The notes beneath the pieces were generated by a model, which worked only from the letters and a program-made list of their open reading frames with translations, searched no databases and was not told where the DNA came from. A stretch of 64,000 nucleotides of DNA from Aspidapion aeneum (taxonomy: Eukaryota; Arthropoda; Insecta; Coleoptera; Brentidae). Where the stretch lies: assembly GCA_963576565.1 (NCBI GenBank), contig OY755040.1, positions 28,109,203 to 28,173,202 of the forward strand. Reading direction: 5' to 3'. Shown one piece after another: positions 1 through 10,707 of the stretch. Position numbers and translations under genes: made by a program. Each line of letters begins with the position of its first letter. The first letter of the stretch is position 1.

Positions 1-62
1 ATTTATATGTACTTAGTTATTATTTTTTCTATTCTTGTTTTTTTTTTAAGTATAAATCTTAC

Positions 63-3000
63 TTAAATTTGGTTACTTGTGAAGAAGACCATCCCGACTC
101 AGTGACATTTCTTAGAACCAATTTGTAGTTAAACAATGGATTGCTCCATTTTTGATAAACTTCTTTAGCGAAAAATGGGTCAAATGGTTCGACCCCATAT
201 TCCGGCAGACCTAAAAAATTGTTGTCTTTTAGATTAAATAACTTAAACAAGTTTTAATTGTTCAATCAGGGCCTTATAATAATTAATTATATTTTTACCC
301 GATTAGCCACGAAAGTTGTTTAATTTTTAAATTCACGGGTATTAAATTTTACGTTTGTTAGTATTATTTGACTTAAAAATTCCGCAGATTGACGCTCACG
401 TGTCTTGATGGCGGGTAAAAATGCAATAAGCGTTGATCTGGCCTGAAAGGCTGAAGAGCTGTCGTAGGTCACGGACTAGTTTGTTTTTTTTTTATTTGTA
501 ATCGATCTTTTCATTGATCGATATGTTTAGCAGTTTATTTTCGCGTCCTCTTATTCTGGTTTCTCTCGTATCTCGGTAGATGACACTTCTTGCGAGAGTT
601 TTCTCACTATTTACATAGGATTAGAAACGAAACCGTCTAATTAACTTTGCAAAAGTGTCACATTGACCAAGCCTGAGGAGTCCCATAAGGACAAAACAGT
701 TAACTTTCAACACTTATTAGGTGTCCATTAGATCATGGACCCCCGTGCGGTTAAGCTTTTAAGCTACCCTTAGAAAAACATGAGAGAAACAAAAACTCCT
801 TTTTACTCGATTAGCCACCAATTACTTAATTAAATTTAGAATACAAAATAATATTACGATTTTCTATTCATAAGTCAAAAAAAAGTTTGAAATTGAAAAT
901 TTTAAAACTGAGTCCATTCCTTGAAAAAAACTTGAGGGAAATACATTTTATTATAATTAAAGAAAAGCCTGTTTGAATTAATTAGTTTCTTAAAATATAA
1001 AAGTTGAAATTACTTAACTTGATATTTTAATTGGCTTGCTTTCGTGGCATAAAACTTAATAAAATAATTAAAAGAAGATATTGCTGGTTTAAAAAAAAGA
1101 TACAGTTTGTCCTCTTATAAATGTCACCCCTTCTACCGGTTTTCCATCACAAAATGTTATTGCCATATAAAAAAGCTGGATATCGTTGTAAAGTTTTGGC
1201 ATGTTTTTTTTAACTAGTAAATTGAAATTATTTTAAGACGAACTTTATAAAAAAAAATTTTTTTCATAAACCACGCTGAAAATCGTTTAAATTTTGGACA
1301 TTTTTTATATTTGTTTTCTGTTACTTACAGTAACATGACAAATATTGTATAACTTCAGCATGGGAGCACCCAGGGGGGCCTAAGATTTTATTAGATATTT
1401 TCCACAAATTTCATGAATGAAAACATAAAATAGCATAAAATAAACCATAATGAGGCCTTGCCCCCCCCCCTTAAAGGCCTCGAGCCCCATCCAAGACATA
1501 TTTCTGGGTGTGCCACTGACTTCAATGTAAGGTTAAAAAAATAATTTTAATTTTTATCGTCGTATTTTTACCTTCTTGAAAATACGGCCTCAGCCCATTT
1601 ATTCCGTCTTTCACGCAATCATCAAAATCTGGCGACCTGATTTTGCAATTGCCGAAGTACTCTTCTGCAAAAATACAATATAATTTTAGTAGGTCTGTAA
1701 AACGCTTATATAGATCTAAAAAAACCAAATAAATGTATGCAAAACTTATGGTCGAAAAAGCAAAAATAATATCTGTATATTCTCTATTTTCGTGTATAGT
1801 TTTTTTTAAATGGAAGATTTAGAATTTATTTTTTAAATTAACTACGTCAAAAATACCGTTTTACGCAGTAGACAGCAATCTAACAGAAGATGCGTATTTT
1901 GTAAGTATTTATGGAATATTTTTTAAAGTTTTTTTAATAGATTTGTTGGCTTTTACTATCAAAATGTCTCTTGACTGATTTAGCAAACGATATTCAGGAA
2001 GAAACAATAACCTAATTGGTTGGAGTTGTATGAATTTCTTTAAATTAATTTTTAGTCGATTATCGGCAAATTTTAAAAACATGCTAAAGTCATAATACTT
2101 AATAATAACTAATAAATCGATTTATACTTGATTGTCCGCTTTAGACATGTCGCAACCTCTAAATATTAGTAAATAATATTTAAGTTTGTTAAGATAAAAA
2201 ATATATATCTGAGGGCACGGCAGTGCCTCGCCAAGTTCGCGCGCCGTAACCATCTTTTCTGGAAACATTTCTGCCGATATTTAACCTATCTAAAACTCTA
2301 CTTCGGAATGAGCTACGAATCTCAAACTTTGCGCAGTCGTAGATCTCCATGGAGTTAACAACCCCTCCAAATTTCATGGAATTCCATAAAGTACTAAAGT
2401 AGTTACGAAATTTCAAAAAACGTCGAAATTGCCACTCACTCACTGACTCACTCACTCACTCATGTATAGATCATCAATATTCTACTGTACTTCCAGACAT
2501 GCTACAAAGCTGAAAAAAAAAACATTTCCAAACTAGTAAGAACCTTTCATTTTGAAATTTGCATTGGAGAACTTGGCTTTACTTTTATCTCAATTCTTTT
2601 TACGGAATGCCATTTTCGCGTACTTGGCTTTTTTTTAAATGAAATGTTTTTGTTATGATATATATATTTTTTTAATTTTGTTTTTTATTGAATCTTGTAA
2701 TAAAACTAGTGGTTAAGCTATGCATTAGCAACTAGTTGTATAAAATACTATTTATTTGTATAAAGCGAACTTAAATGTATAAATTATATCGCTCAATATA
2801 AAACATTTTAAATTAAAAAATTAGAAAAAAAATATTATTTTCTACTCCAATAATAGTGGTATTATAATTTTATATATCCCACAATTTCTTTTTAGTAAAA
2901 CAATATTTTTTAGATAGATAGTTTAACAGTACCCAATAAGCTTAAAATATTAATAGAAACAAAAAATTATGTGCCTTACAAGAATGCTATTAATTGATGT

Positions 3001-3108
3001 TGTGTAACAACACAAAACTCACTCACCTAAATCTACTTGACTTTTCACTTTCGCAAGGACGGTAAGAAGTACTACTGGTACTAACAAATTTAAGTAAAGA
3101 TTGTACAT
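63..3108 (-). CDS. Takeout/JHBP-family gene, first three coding exons (partial, 3' end beyond window)
   Basis: Three exons read leftwards: exon 1 at 3108-3027, exon 2 at 1664-1572 and exon 3 at 210-63. Each has a GT donor and AG acceptor (donors GTGAGT, GTAAAA and GTAAGA). Both introns are phase 1, and splicing keeps one frame of about 107 residues. Exon 1 starts at an ATG and encodes a signal peptide with core LNLLVPVVLLTVLA. Exon 2 has the paired cysteines typical of the family amino end (NCKIRSPDFDDC) and the run GLRPYFQEG. Exon 3 has GLPEYGVEPFDP and NYKLVLRNVTESGW, the conserved JHBP-domain entry. Family members are secreted proteins of about 245-255 residues that bind hydrophobic ligands such as juvenile hormone, so less than half is visible. 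The exons show no stop or frameshift. Intron 1 holds a HINE-like copy. Intron 2 holds a 0.5-kb repeat and a 161-bp MITE. The ligand and the exact orthologue cannot be told. Confidence 0.85.
293..820 (+). repeat. 0.5-kb interspersed repeat, copy 1 (intron 2 of the takeout-like gene)
   Basis: The same sequence occurs again near 14058-14540 (same strand) and 8586-9088 (opposite strand). All copies contain the stem ATCGATC-8 nt-GATCGAT and the segment GGTGTCCATTAGATC. The motif GATTAGCCACGAAA, or a close variant, stands at both ends in direct orientation. That suggests either terminal direct repeats or a piece of a tandem array. No coding potential is seen and the superfamily is unknown. Confidence 0.8.
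841..1351. other. Intronic AT-rich stretch, nothing recognised
   Basis: This is part of intron 2 of the takeout-like gene. It is poly-A/T-rich sequence without an ORF or a repeat I could match elsewhere in the window. Confidence 0.6.
1358..1518 (+). mobile_element. 161-bp MITE with 6-bp target duplication, copy 1
   Basis: The element runs from GCATGGGAGCACCCAGG to CTGGGTGTGCCACTG and is flanked by ACTTCA on both sides (1352-1357 and 1519-1524). The ends are imperfect inverted repeats rich in G or C runs. A sister copy lies at 34467-34624 with its own 6-bp duplication. A 6-bp duplication does not fit hAT (8 bp) or mariner (TA), so the superfamily is left open. Confidence 0.7.
2209..2660 (+). 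mobile_element. HINE-like tandem-repeat element, internally deleted copy
   Basis: The copy begins CTGAGGGCACGGCAGTGCCT, a head whose GAGG(G)CAC and GTGCCTC parts can pair as a hairpin. A (CACT)n-type microsatellite follows at 2440-2463. Sequence then jumps from the first repeat unit (about 2515) into the tail, which ends TTTTTGTTATGATA. Compared with the copies at 39108-40455 and 21494-23003, the 142-bp tandem array and one half of the tail are missing. It lies in intron 1 of the takeout-like gene. Confidence 0.75.
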
Positions 3109-4045
3109 TTTTTATTACCTAATAATCAAATTGTTACGTACGAAAATCACAATGACATAAATTTATAAGTTTTATAAATTAAAACACTTTATAACAAATC
3201 TTGAATCATTATAAAGAAAAAATATTGTTCAAAATTAAAAATGAGTAACTACTAAAATATATTTTTAAAAAATCAATGGTTTGCAAGATGTATTTGGGTG
3301 TTTGTTAAAATGAGTTTAAAAATGGATGCGTTTGAATTTAAGTTTTAATTTAAAAATCACCAAAATTTGCGCGCGAACTAAAACCACGTAACTAATGTAA
3401 TGATATGGTCGAGAAATTAAACGGATTGTAGAGGTTGGTAATGTACGAAGATCGACTCGCATGCTTTATTTTAAGGTAACCAGTTGTCTGTCCTTTTTGT
3501 TAAGCTCATATTGTACCACCAGAAGATAACATACTTTTTTCGATTTTATCATTTATTGCCTAATGCTGTCCAAAAACATATACATATTCAAAATTTGTAA
3601 TATTCAAATAATTCAGATTGAAAAAAAAACCAGAAACAGTAAAAAATGCTTGTTTTTGTATGCCAAATTGTCTCATTTAGCCAGTGGTTTGAGGGAACCT
3701 TTGGGCCACTTTTCAGATAGGAATGCAAGAATATTTAAAGTCCAAATCATTATTTTTGGGATAACTTTAAAAAAAAATTTCGCTGGCCTATGCTATTTGT
3801 TATGTTAACAGCTGATTACTATCAAAAAGCTATCTTAAAAACTATGGAATGAACTATAAAATGTGTGATCCTCAGTGCCCTAGTCCTTAGCTTTTCTTAA
3901 TTCTTATCCGCAAGCTACCAAAATGAATTTGGGTAACTTCAAAAATTAAAATAATAAAAATGGATTTTTTAAAACTAAGTTTCAAGCATTTTAGACAAAA
4001 ATATTTAAAAAAAAGCGAAGTTTTTGGTCATTTTGTTTTTTGTCT
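3109..4045. other. 5' flank of the takeout-like gene; no further gene seen
   Basis: AT-rich sequence upstream of the minus-strand start codon. Several TATAAA-like words lie within 100 bp (around 3165-3215), but none can be singled out as the promoter. Short ORFs here, such as the one at 3563-3808, have no recognisable domain. Confidence 0.4.
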
Positions 4046-4332
4046 ATTATTTTAGGCATATTTAGGTATTTTTTGTTACCCCAAGGTCAAGTATAAGAAC
4101 TGTCCCATAAAATTGCACAATTGTGAAAGCCAAATTTTTTTTTAAGTCTTCAGACTAAAAAAACAAAACACATTTAAGTATTTAAGTAATTATTTTAGGC
4201 ATATTTAGGTATTTTTTGTTACCCCAAGGTCAAGTATAAGAACTGTCCCATAAAATTGCACAATTGTGAAAGCCAAATTTTTTTTTTAAGTCTTCAGACA
4301 AAAAAAACAAAACACATTTAAGTATTTAAGTA
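4046..4332 (+). repeat. 143-bp tandem duplication (two units)
   Basis: Units 4046-4188 and 4189-4332 are almost identical. Both contain GGCATATTTAGGTATT and CCCATAAAATTGCACAA and end in CATTTAAGTATTTAAGTA. The few differences lie in homopolymer runs, so the duplication is recent. No coding content. Confidence 0.9.
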
Positions 4333-5446
4333 TATATTATAAATTAAGTCTTATTTCTATTTTTTTTTAACAAAAGATATTTTGATAACATGTCTTTTAA
4401 TTTTAGTTTTAGTTCTGTAACCTTAAAGCTAACAAATATATTAAAATATACGTTACCTTTGCAGCGCCATACCAACATTTTCTGATGTTATTCCCTAAAA
4501 ACCTGAAAATCAGCTTTTATGGGATGCCAACTTAAGCTAGAATATATCTGGCCAAATCGTCAACATATCATCGGCCTCATTATCTTTTACAGTGAATGAT
4601 ACTGACTTTCTACAGCTTTAAAGTTCAAAATAACACAAAACAAAAATAAAAAAAGTTATTAACGGTTTTTCCACAAAAAATTAATTTGGCTTGGCTGAAT
4701 TTTTGTGTTGTTCGAAAATAAATGTGCGCATGCCCAACATAAGACATAATCTCGAATGTGTCGAAAAACTTTTAAATACAATTTGGGAAATTAACAAGAA
4801 GCTAAAGTGGTACCTATACCAGAGGGTATGTGGGTTAAAATTCGACAAAAAATTATTTGTAATATATTTTTTTCTAGAGGGGGGGTAATTCTCCTGTGTG
4901 CCCTATAACTGTTAGTGAAAATTGCATATTTTTCTTTCTAGGGGAAGGTAATTACAAAGTAACCCTTCTCCCCAAATCCGCGCATACATCAGTATAAAAG
5001 AACATCGGATTTGGAAATTAACATTTTACGATTGGATTATTTTAAATAGAAAAGTTTAGCTTTGTTCCGCTTCTCTCCGTATCAACATGCTGTTTCTAAA
5101 ATCAATTAAAATACGATTCTTAACAATTTAGTCTAAGAACTGTAGTTTTTGAGATATTTAGAAAGTAACTCATCTTATAACTACGACGATGTTAGGTCTT
5201 TGAATCAACATAGAATTGGTCACCTTAATCATATAACTTTACCCTATTAATGGTGCAAGCCCCTCTTAATCTGAGACTAACATGTTGTTGCAATTTGGTC
5301 TAGTTTGGGGCATAAGATTGTGCAAGTCGCGAATCTCAATTAATAGAAGATTTGACCAAATTTATTGACTTTTGCGTAAAACAAGAAAAACTAGAGTATA
5401 GGCCCATTTTAACATAATTTTTTAAACTTTATACGAAATTTTTGCC
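4333..5446. other. AT-rich stretch without recognised gene
   Basis: No ORF with a recognisable domain, no clear inverted repeat and no RNA gene was found here. Confidence 0.5.
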
Positions 5447-5448
5447 AT

Positions 5449-5510
5449 GTACAGTGGCGGATTCAGGAAGGGGGGCAGAAGGGTTTGCCCCCTTCCTTCT
5501 CCTTGGCATA
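5449..5510 (+). mobile_element. hAT-like terminus, isolated
   Basis: The sequence CAGTGGCGGATTCAGG matches the consensus form of hAT terminal inverted repeats. A GC-rich hairpin follows (GGAAGGGGG pairing with CCCCCTTCC). No convincing opposite end or 8-bp duplication was found, so this is probably a decayed or truncated element. Confidence 0.45.
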
Positions 5511-5639
5511 AAGCTTATAGTCTTTAGTTCCAGAAAAAATTACCAATGTACAATGGGTTTTGCAGCCTCTTTGAAACCTACCAACCCTCCACCCCACCCC
5601 CCGAGAGAGAGAAAAGTATCGTAAGATAGGATACTTGTT

Positions 5640-6085
5640 TTACAATAAAAAAACAATAAAAAATAAATTATAATAAAGTAAACATTTGTTCTATTTTGAA
5701 GTTTTTATGCGCCTTATTTTAAAACTAGTAGTGGGCTTTTGAGCAAAATAAATATAGATTTAAAAATTTTAACATAAGGACTTTAAGTGATGGATTTATT
5801 ATATAATTACTAGAAGTTGTACATTTATTTGGAATAAAACAATTTATAACAAAATTTACCAGAAAAATAGATAATTTCAAAATTAGGTTAGATTTAAATT
5901 TATCAAATGATTTTTCATTAACTACTAATTTTGCGAAAGTTCAAAATTGGGTGACCATAAATTGTGAAAATTAAAAAATTTTATTACGTAAATCTGAATA
6001 CAAAATAAGTCACGTTAGTAAATTATAAAAAATTAAAAACATCATTAATTTCTTATGACTGGAAATATGAGTTGTATGATCTTAA
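5640..6085. other. AT-rich spacer, nothing recognised
   Basis: The stretch is very AT-rich, with no domain-bearing ORF or repeat match. Confidence 0.5.
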
Positions 6086-6265
6086 TATATAATTTAATTA
6101 TATTTAAAAAAAATCAAAAATGCTTTGATGAACAGCAAACTTAAAAAAAACTTAAAATTTTGTAATATTTCAAATATTTTCTAAAATTATTTCCAAACGA
6201 ATAAATTAATATATGTGGATATTATAAAAAGGTTAAATGAGTGAATTTCAAATGCAAGGAAGGTA
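6086..6265 (+). repeat. Direct repeat flanking a LINE tail, short copy
   Basis: The two ends match the two ends of 6806-7195: shared AATTTAATTATATTT near the start and GGATATTATAAAAAGG near the end. This copy lacks about 200 internal bases that contain a LINE linker fragment in the longer copy. Confidence 0.75.
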
Positions 6266-6292
6266 ATACATATATACTACTACTATGTCGGT

Positions 6293-6810
6293 TTAGAACG
6301 TTTTTCTACGTTGTCCGATGCCTATTCTCCACCTCCTTCGATCCTGACAATCATCCTCTGTCAGATTTTTTTGACTCATTGATCTTTGGATTGACTGTTG
6401 CCATTCTAGTTTAGGACGCCCTCTTTTTCTGCGCCCTATTGGTTGCCATTCTAGGACCTGCTTTGGTAATCTTTCGTCGTTCATCCGTTGTACATGGCCG
6501 TACCATATCAGTTGCCTTCTAGTGATGTCATCCGTTATGCTTCCGTCGATTCCCATTCCTTCTTTTATGAATCTCATTTCTTATGTGATCTATTCTAGAT
6601 ATTCTCATTGATCTTCTTATTGCATCCATTTCGACACTTTCCATTTTTGTTTTCTAGTCTCTATTCCATACAACAGCGTGCTTTTGACCATTGTTTCATA
6701 TATGTTAAATTTTACATTCTTTTTTATCTCTCTGCTCCATAAAATACTGTTAAGACATCCAATAACTTTTTTTGCTTTTACTATTCTTTTTTCCAATTCT
6801 TTACATATAT
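6293..6810 (-). pseudogene. Non-LTR retrotransposon (LINE) C-terminal tail
   Basis: The open part (6577-6293) carries RRQLIWYGHVQRMNDERLPK and RRKRGRPKLEW, a basic tail seen downstream of the reverse transcriptase in several LINE families. Further upstream on the minus strand, translation gives KVIGCLNSILWSREIKKN and ETMVKSTLLYGIET, interrupted by stop codons around 6580-6650. The fragment is dead and truncated at both ends. The clade cannot be assigned. It sits between direct repeats at 6086-6265 and 6806-7195. Confidence 0.75.
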
Positions 6811-7195
6811 AATTTAATTATATTTAAAAAAAATCAAAAATGCTTAGAGGAACAGCAAAATTAAAAAAAACAATACGCCTTGGTTTAAAAAAAATGTATT
6901 TGAGATAAAATATGACCGGGATAAAATGTATCAAAGATTCTTTAAAAAATAAAATTCGAGATTCTGATAAATATAAAAAATTAAGAAATCAACGTGTGGA
7001 TTTTGTTAAAAAGCAAAAAAGAAGTTCTTATGAAGAAGACTTTGATAAAAATAAAGGGATGGCAAAAAATTTGATTAGAAAAATTAAAATTTTGTTATTT
7101 CAAATATTTTCTAAAATTATGTCCAAACGAATAAATTAATATATGTGGATATTATAAAAAGGTTGATGATGAGTGAATCCCAAATGCAAGGAAGG
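6806..7195 (+). repeat. Direct repeat with LINE linker fragment, long copy
   Basis: This is the longer partner of 6086-6265. Between 6912 and 7060 it translates to a short ORF with SLKNKIRDSDKYKKLRNQR and KQKRSSYEEDF. That resembles the linker between endonuclease and reverse transcriptase of LINEs (charged residues, LRN, then K..YYE). The similarity is a family-pattern judgement and should be checked by profile search. Confidence 0.55.
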
Positions 7196-7399
7196 ATTCT
7201 TACAATGCAATTGAACTAGAGAAATCATTAATAAGCTAAAGATAATTAAAGTTAAATCAGTTAAAACATAAATTATATAAATTAAAATCTAACCATTTTA
7301 AAAGAAATATATGATACTACAAAACATTACATTTTAAATTTAATAAATAGATTTCTGAGAACTTAAATACTTAAAACTAGTACCCAAAATAAAAATAGT

Positions 7400-8585
7400 T
7401 TAAAATTTGATAATAGCTGACCCCTGCCATCCTGAAGGCGATAAGTAAAGCTGTGTTGTCCGCAAAACAGATAACTTTACCATCAAGATTCAAGTTTAGT
7501 AGTTGATAAGATAGCAAAAAAGCTTTAAACAATTCCTCTTATACCAGCTGATTTAAGTCGCACGATAATGTGTTTTACAGAGACTTTTTTTTGTTTATTA
7601 ACTTGGACTTAGTCCCTTATGCCATGAACATACTTCTATTGGAAATTCGTTCATAGACTTAATGAGTTTTTTTAATATTTTGGGCCAATTTTACTCCAAC
7701 AGAGCTGAAAAATGTGTTTATTTCATTTGCGCTCTAGAGTTGTGGATATGGTCTGTCCATTGTTTCTCTTTAAGAGCGTTACTGAGCTCTTATTGTGGAA
7801 GTCATTCGAAGCTTCTTGAATGGTGTCCCATATTTTTTTCGGGTTATTAATTTTCTAATTTTTTTGTTGATAATTGAATTTGATGCTTTTTATTGTTTTG
7901 GACAGACTATCTCTGTAATTTGTGTAATTTTTTAATTAAGCTTGAGTACTATAGGATTTTGCCGCAGGGTTTTTAAGTTTGTGTGTTGGATGCGTTTAGT
8001 TAAACTTGGAAATTTCCAAGGTTTCAGACTTTTATTTTTGTTTGATATTGGAGTTTCTTGTGTACTGTTATAAATAAATGTCTTGATTTTTTCAGCTAGA
8101 TTTTCGGCAATAATAGTGATTTAAACATGAATTTTCTGTTATTGGGACATTATTATATGGAAAGTAGCCCCTACTTGATAAACACTTTAGGTAATTTGCA
8201 ACATATTCCTCCAATGAATTGATTTTATTGAAATTTGTATCCCCGAAAAAAATTTCCACAGAGCATGGAGTAAAGTATCCCCCTGTGTTAAAATATCGGA
8301 GGAATTTCAGACTAGGTTACACATAATGTGCAGTAACGCCAAAATTTTTGGAGTTTTTAATAATTTCAAGGCGCAAAATTTTATATTTATACTGTTGCAG
8401 AGACTTTTAAAATTGCCGATGTATTTTTTTCTGTCAAAATTTATCATTTAAAGATATCAGAATTTTGTTATAATATCACACCAATAAATTTTGCTTTCGT
8501 TGAAGAAGATTAGATACGATTTAATATTGATATCTAAGTAATTATTGTGCAGAGGTGTTTCAGACATAATACTAACCAAACAGGT
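7400..8585 (-). pseudogene. Degenerate LINE ORF2 fragment: endonuclease end, linker and RT motif
   Basis: Read right to left, the minus strand shows successive LINE landmarks in shifting frames. A stretch with IFFGDTNFN, NSLEEYVANYLKCLSSRG and SCLNHYY (about 8330-8110) corresponds to the end of the AP endonuclease, which usually reads GD.N ... SCIDH. A linker with SLKPWKFPSLTKRIQHTN and INTFFSSVGVKLAQNI follows (about 8100-7650). An RT core remnant, DGKVICFADNTALL, lies at about 7500-7440 and carries ADNT where the active site normally has ADDT. Multiple stops and frameshifts make it non-functional. The right side is cut by the 0.5-kb repeat at 8586. The clade is probably in the Jockey/CR1 range. 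Confidence 0.65.
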
Positions 8586-9088
8586 TTCGTGGCTAATCGG
8601 GTAAAAATAAGTTTTTTGTTTCTCTTATATTTTTCCGTGGGTAGCTTGAAAGCTTATCCTTACGGGGGTTCGAGATCTAATGGACACCTAATAACTGTTG
8701 ACAGTTAACTGTTTCGTCCTTATGAGACTCCTCAGAACACTGCGCCGTCAATGTAACATCCTTGCCAAGTAATTAGAAGGTTTTGTCTCTAATGTAAATA
8801 GTGAGAAAACTCTCGCGAGAAGCGCGATCTACCGCGATACGAGAGAAACTAGAACAAGAGCAGGCGAAAATAAACTGCTATACATATCGATCAATGAAAA
8901 GATCGATTTCAAAATAAAAGAAACAAACTATCCATGACCTACGACAGCTCTTCTGTCTTTCAGGCCAGAGCAACACTGAATTGTGGTTTTAGCCGCCATC
9001 AGACATGTAAACGTCAATCAGCGGAATTTTTAAGCCAAATAATACTAACAAACGCGAATTTTAGTGAATTTCACGAAAGAAAAAACAT
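8586..9088 (-). repeat. 0.5-kb interspersed repeat, copy 2
   Basis: This is the reverse complement of the repeat at 293-820, with the same ATCGATC-8 nt-GATCGAT stem and the terminal motif TTTCGTGGCTAATCGGGTAA at its left end. It breaks a decayed LINE. Confidence 0.8.
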
Positions 9089-9130
9089 TAAAGATTTAGC
9101 TAAAATAAAAAGATCCGTTATTATCAGAGG

Positions 9131-9465
9131 CTAGTAATTGTTGCACATGCATTGTATTACGCACTTTGATTGCCGTATCATTATTATTTTTCCCAATTAA
9201 AACTGAGCCATTCTGATGCTAAATGTATTTATTTCCTTTTTCTTTAGATTTTCTGGCTTGTTTTACTAGGTGGTATGTCAAATCCGGCAAATGTTTATTT
9301 AAGTTAATACTATTCTGCTGTGTGTTTATTCCGCATAATACTTTATCCAGATTTCCAATTTTTGATTTGACTTTTTTTTAAATAAAATCTTTTATTAAAA
9401 ACCCTAATGCTAAAACTATTTACAAGTTTATTCTTAGTTTATTAGTATTATTATTTGTGTATAAA
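9131..9465. other. AT-rich, probable 3' sequence of the neighbouring LINE
   Basis: This stretch lies immediately 3' of the minus-strand LINE ORF ending at 9466. No independent feature is seen. Confidence 0.4.
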
Positions 9466-10320
9466 TTACATTACAGAAATGAGTCTTTTTGTTTCTTCTA
9501 AATTTCGATGTTTTTTTAGCTCCTGATACAAAAACTGTTTGAAGTCATCGAAAAAATTTTGGTAATCCGTGTTTTTAAGTAAAAAATAAATAGTTCTATC
9601 TATTAAAAACGTTGCCAATGCATTTATTCTTTTGTTTTTAAAATTAAAGTTTAATTTTAACAGATCTGTTAATGAAACGTTGCATCCTGTAAAAGATTTT
9701 AATGTTTTCTGAATATAGCTAGATACTAGTCTAGCTCGATTGAAACATGTGAACTTGTGTTCGAGTGTTTCATCATACAAATTGCAAATGTTACATGTTC
9801 TGCTATTGCTTCTTTTTGTTTTTTCTAGTACTGTTTGGAGTGGATAAGCTTCATGTACCAAAATATATAATAAACTTTTTTGTTCGTGTGATAATATATT
9901 CGTATTGATGTGGCTAAAGATGTTTGTCCAGTTATTTTCAACCATAATTTATGGCTGTATTTTAGTTTGCGTTATTAACTGGTAATATAAAATTTTTGAG
10001 GTGACTTGCGAATTGAAAACAAAATTTTTAGGCAAGTAGGATACTTCTTTTATATACCTTTTTAGATGTGGAAATTGATGGGGAATCGACATAAGATTCC
10101 GTGGGTTGGAGACATCTAAATAAACGTTTTTTATTAAGCCTTTTTCAACCATTGTTACAATATTTTTTATAAGCAGCGTAGTTGCTTTGTGCCAGGGATC
10201 AAAGACCGATAACCCGCCATGTTTTTTTTGTAGTATGACTGTACTTCTTGCTACCCTAATCCTACTCTGAGCCCAAAGAAACCATCCACATACTGAGGCA
10301 AGCCTTTTTGCTACCATAAA
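9466..10320 (-). pseudogene. L1/Tx1-like LINE ORF2 C-terminal region, one in-frame stop
   Basis: Two open stretches, 10317-9949 and 9945-9466, are in the same frame and separated only by a TAA at 9951-9949. The first has CGWFLWAQSRIRVARS and KKHGGLSVFDPWHKATTLL, the post-RT block with a conserved GGL and a basic or aromatic lead. The second has CNICNLYDETLEHKFTC, a CCHC-type knuckle typical of LINE C-termini. Upstream the frame continues a few residues and is lost before the hAT MITE at 10371. The clade is judged from the GGL and knuckle pattern only. Confidence 0.75.
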
Positions 10321-10370
10321 AATCAGCTGCTCATAGTAAGAGTTATTATCTTAACATTAATAATATGATT

Positions 10371-10707
10371 CAGCGGCGTAGCGTGGGGGGGGGCGCGGGG
10401 GGTTCGCCGTCCCCCCCGCCCCGAGGGTAGTGGCGCCCCACTGGTGGCCGAAGCGCCCTCAGCTTTATTAAGTCGGGCCGGCAACGGCCAATTGAGTGGG
10501 CGCCAAAGGAAACTAACGACTCGAGGACCTTTTTTTTTTTTTGGTCGCAAGATTTGTGAGAGGCGCCCTTGTGACGTGTCGGCCGCCCCCTCAACACATG
10601 ATGACCTTTTTTTTTGTTTTTGGTCGCAAGATTTTTTTCAGTTTTCAGAGGAGCCCTTTTTAGCTGTCGCCCCCCCCCCCCGCCCTTTCGGGCACGCTAC
10701 GCCGCTG
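10371..10707 (+). mobile_element. GC-rich hAT MITE with perfect TIRs and 8-bp duplication
   Basis: The ends are perfect inverted repeats, CAGCGGCGTAGCGTG and its complement. The 8-bp ATATGATT flanks both sides (10363-10370 and 10708-10715), as expected for hAT. The interior is much richer in GC than the surroundings and contains a partial internal duplication (TTTGGTCGCAAGATTT twice, around 10540 and 10620). There is no transposase. It was inserted into LINE-derived sequence. Confidence 0.93.
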
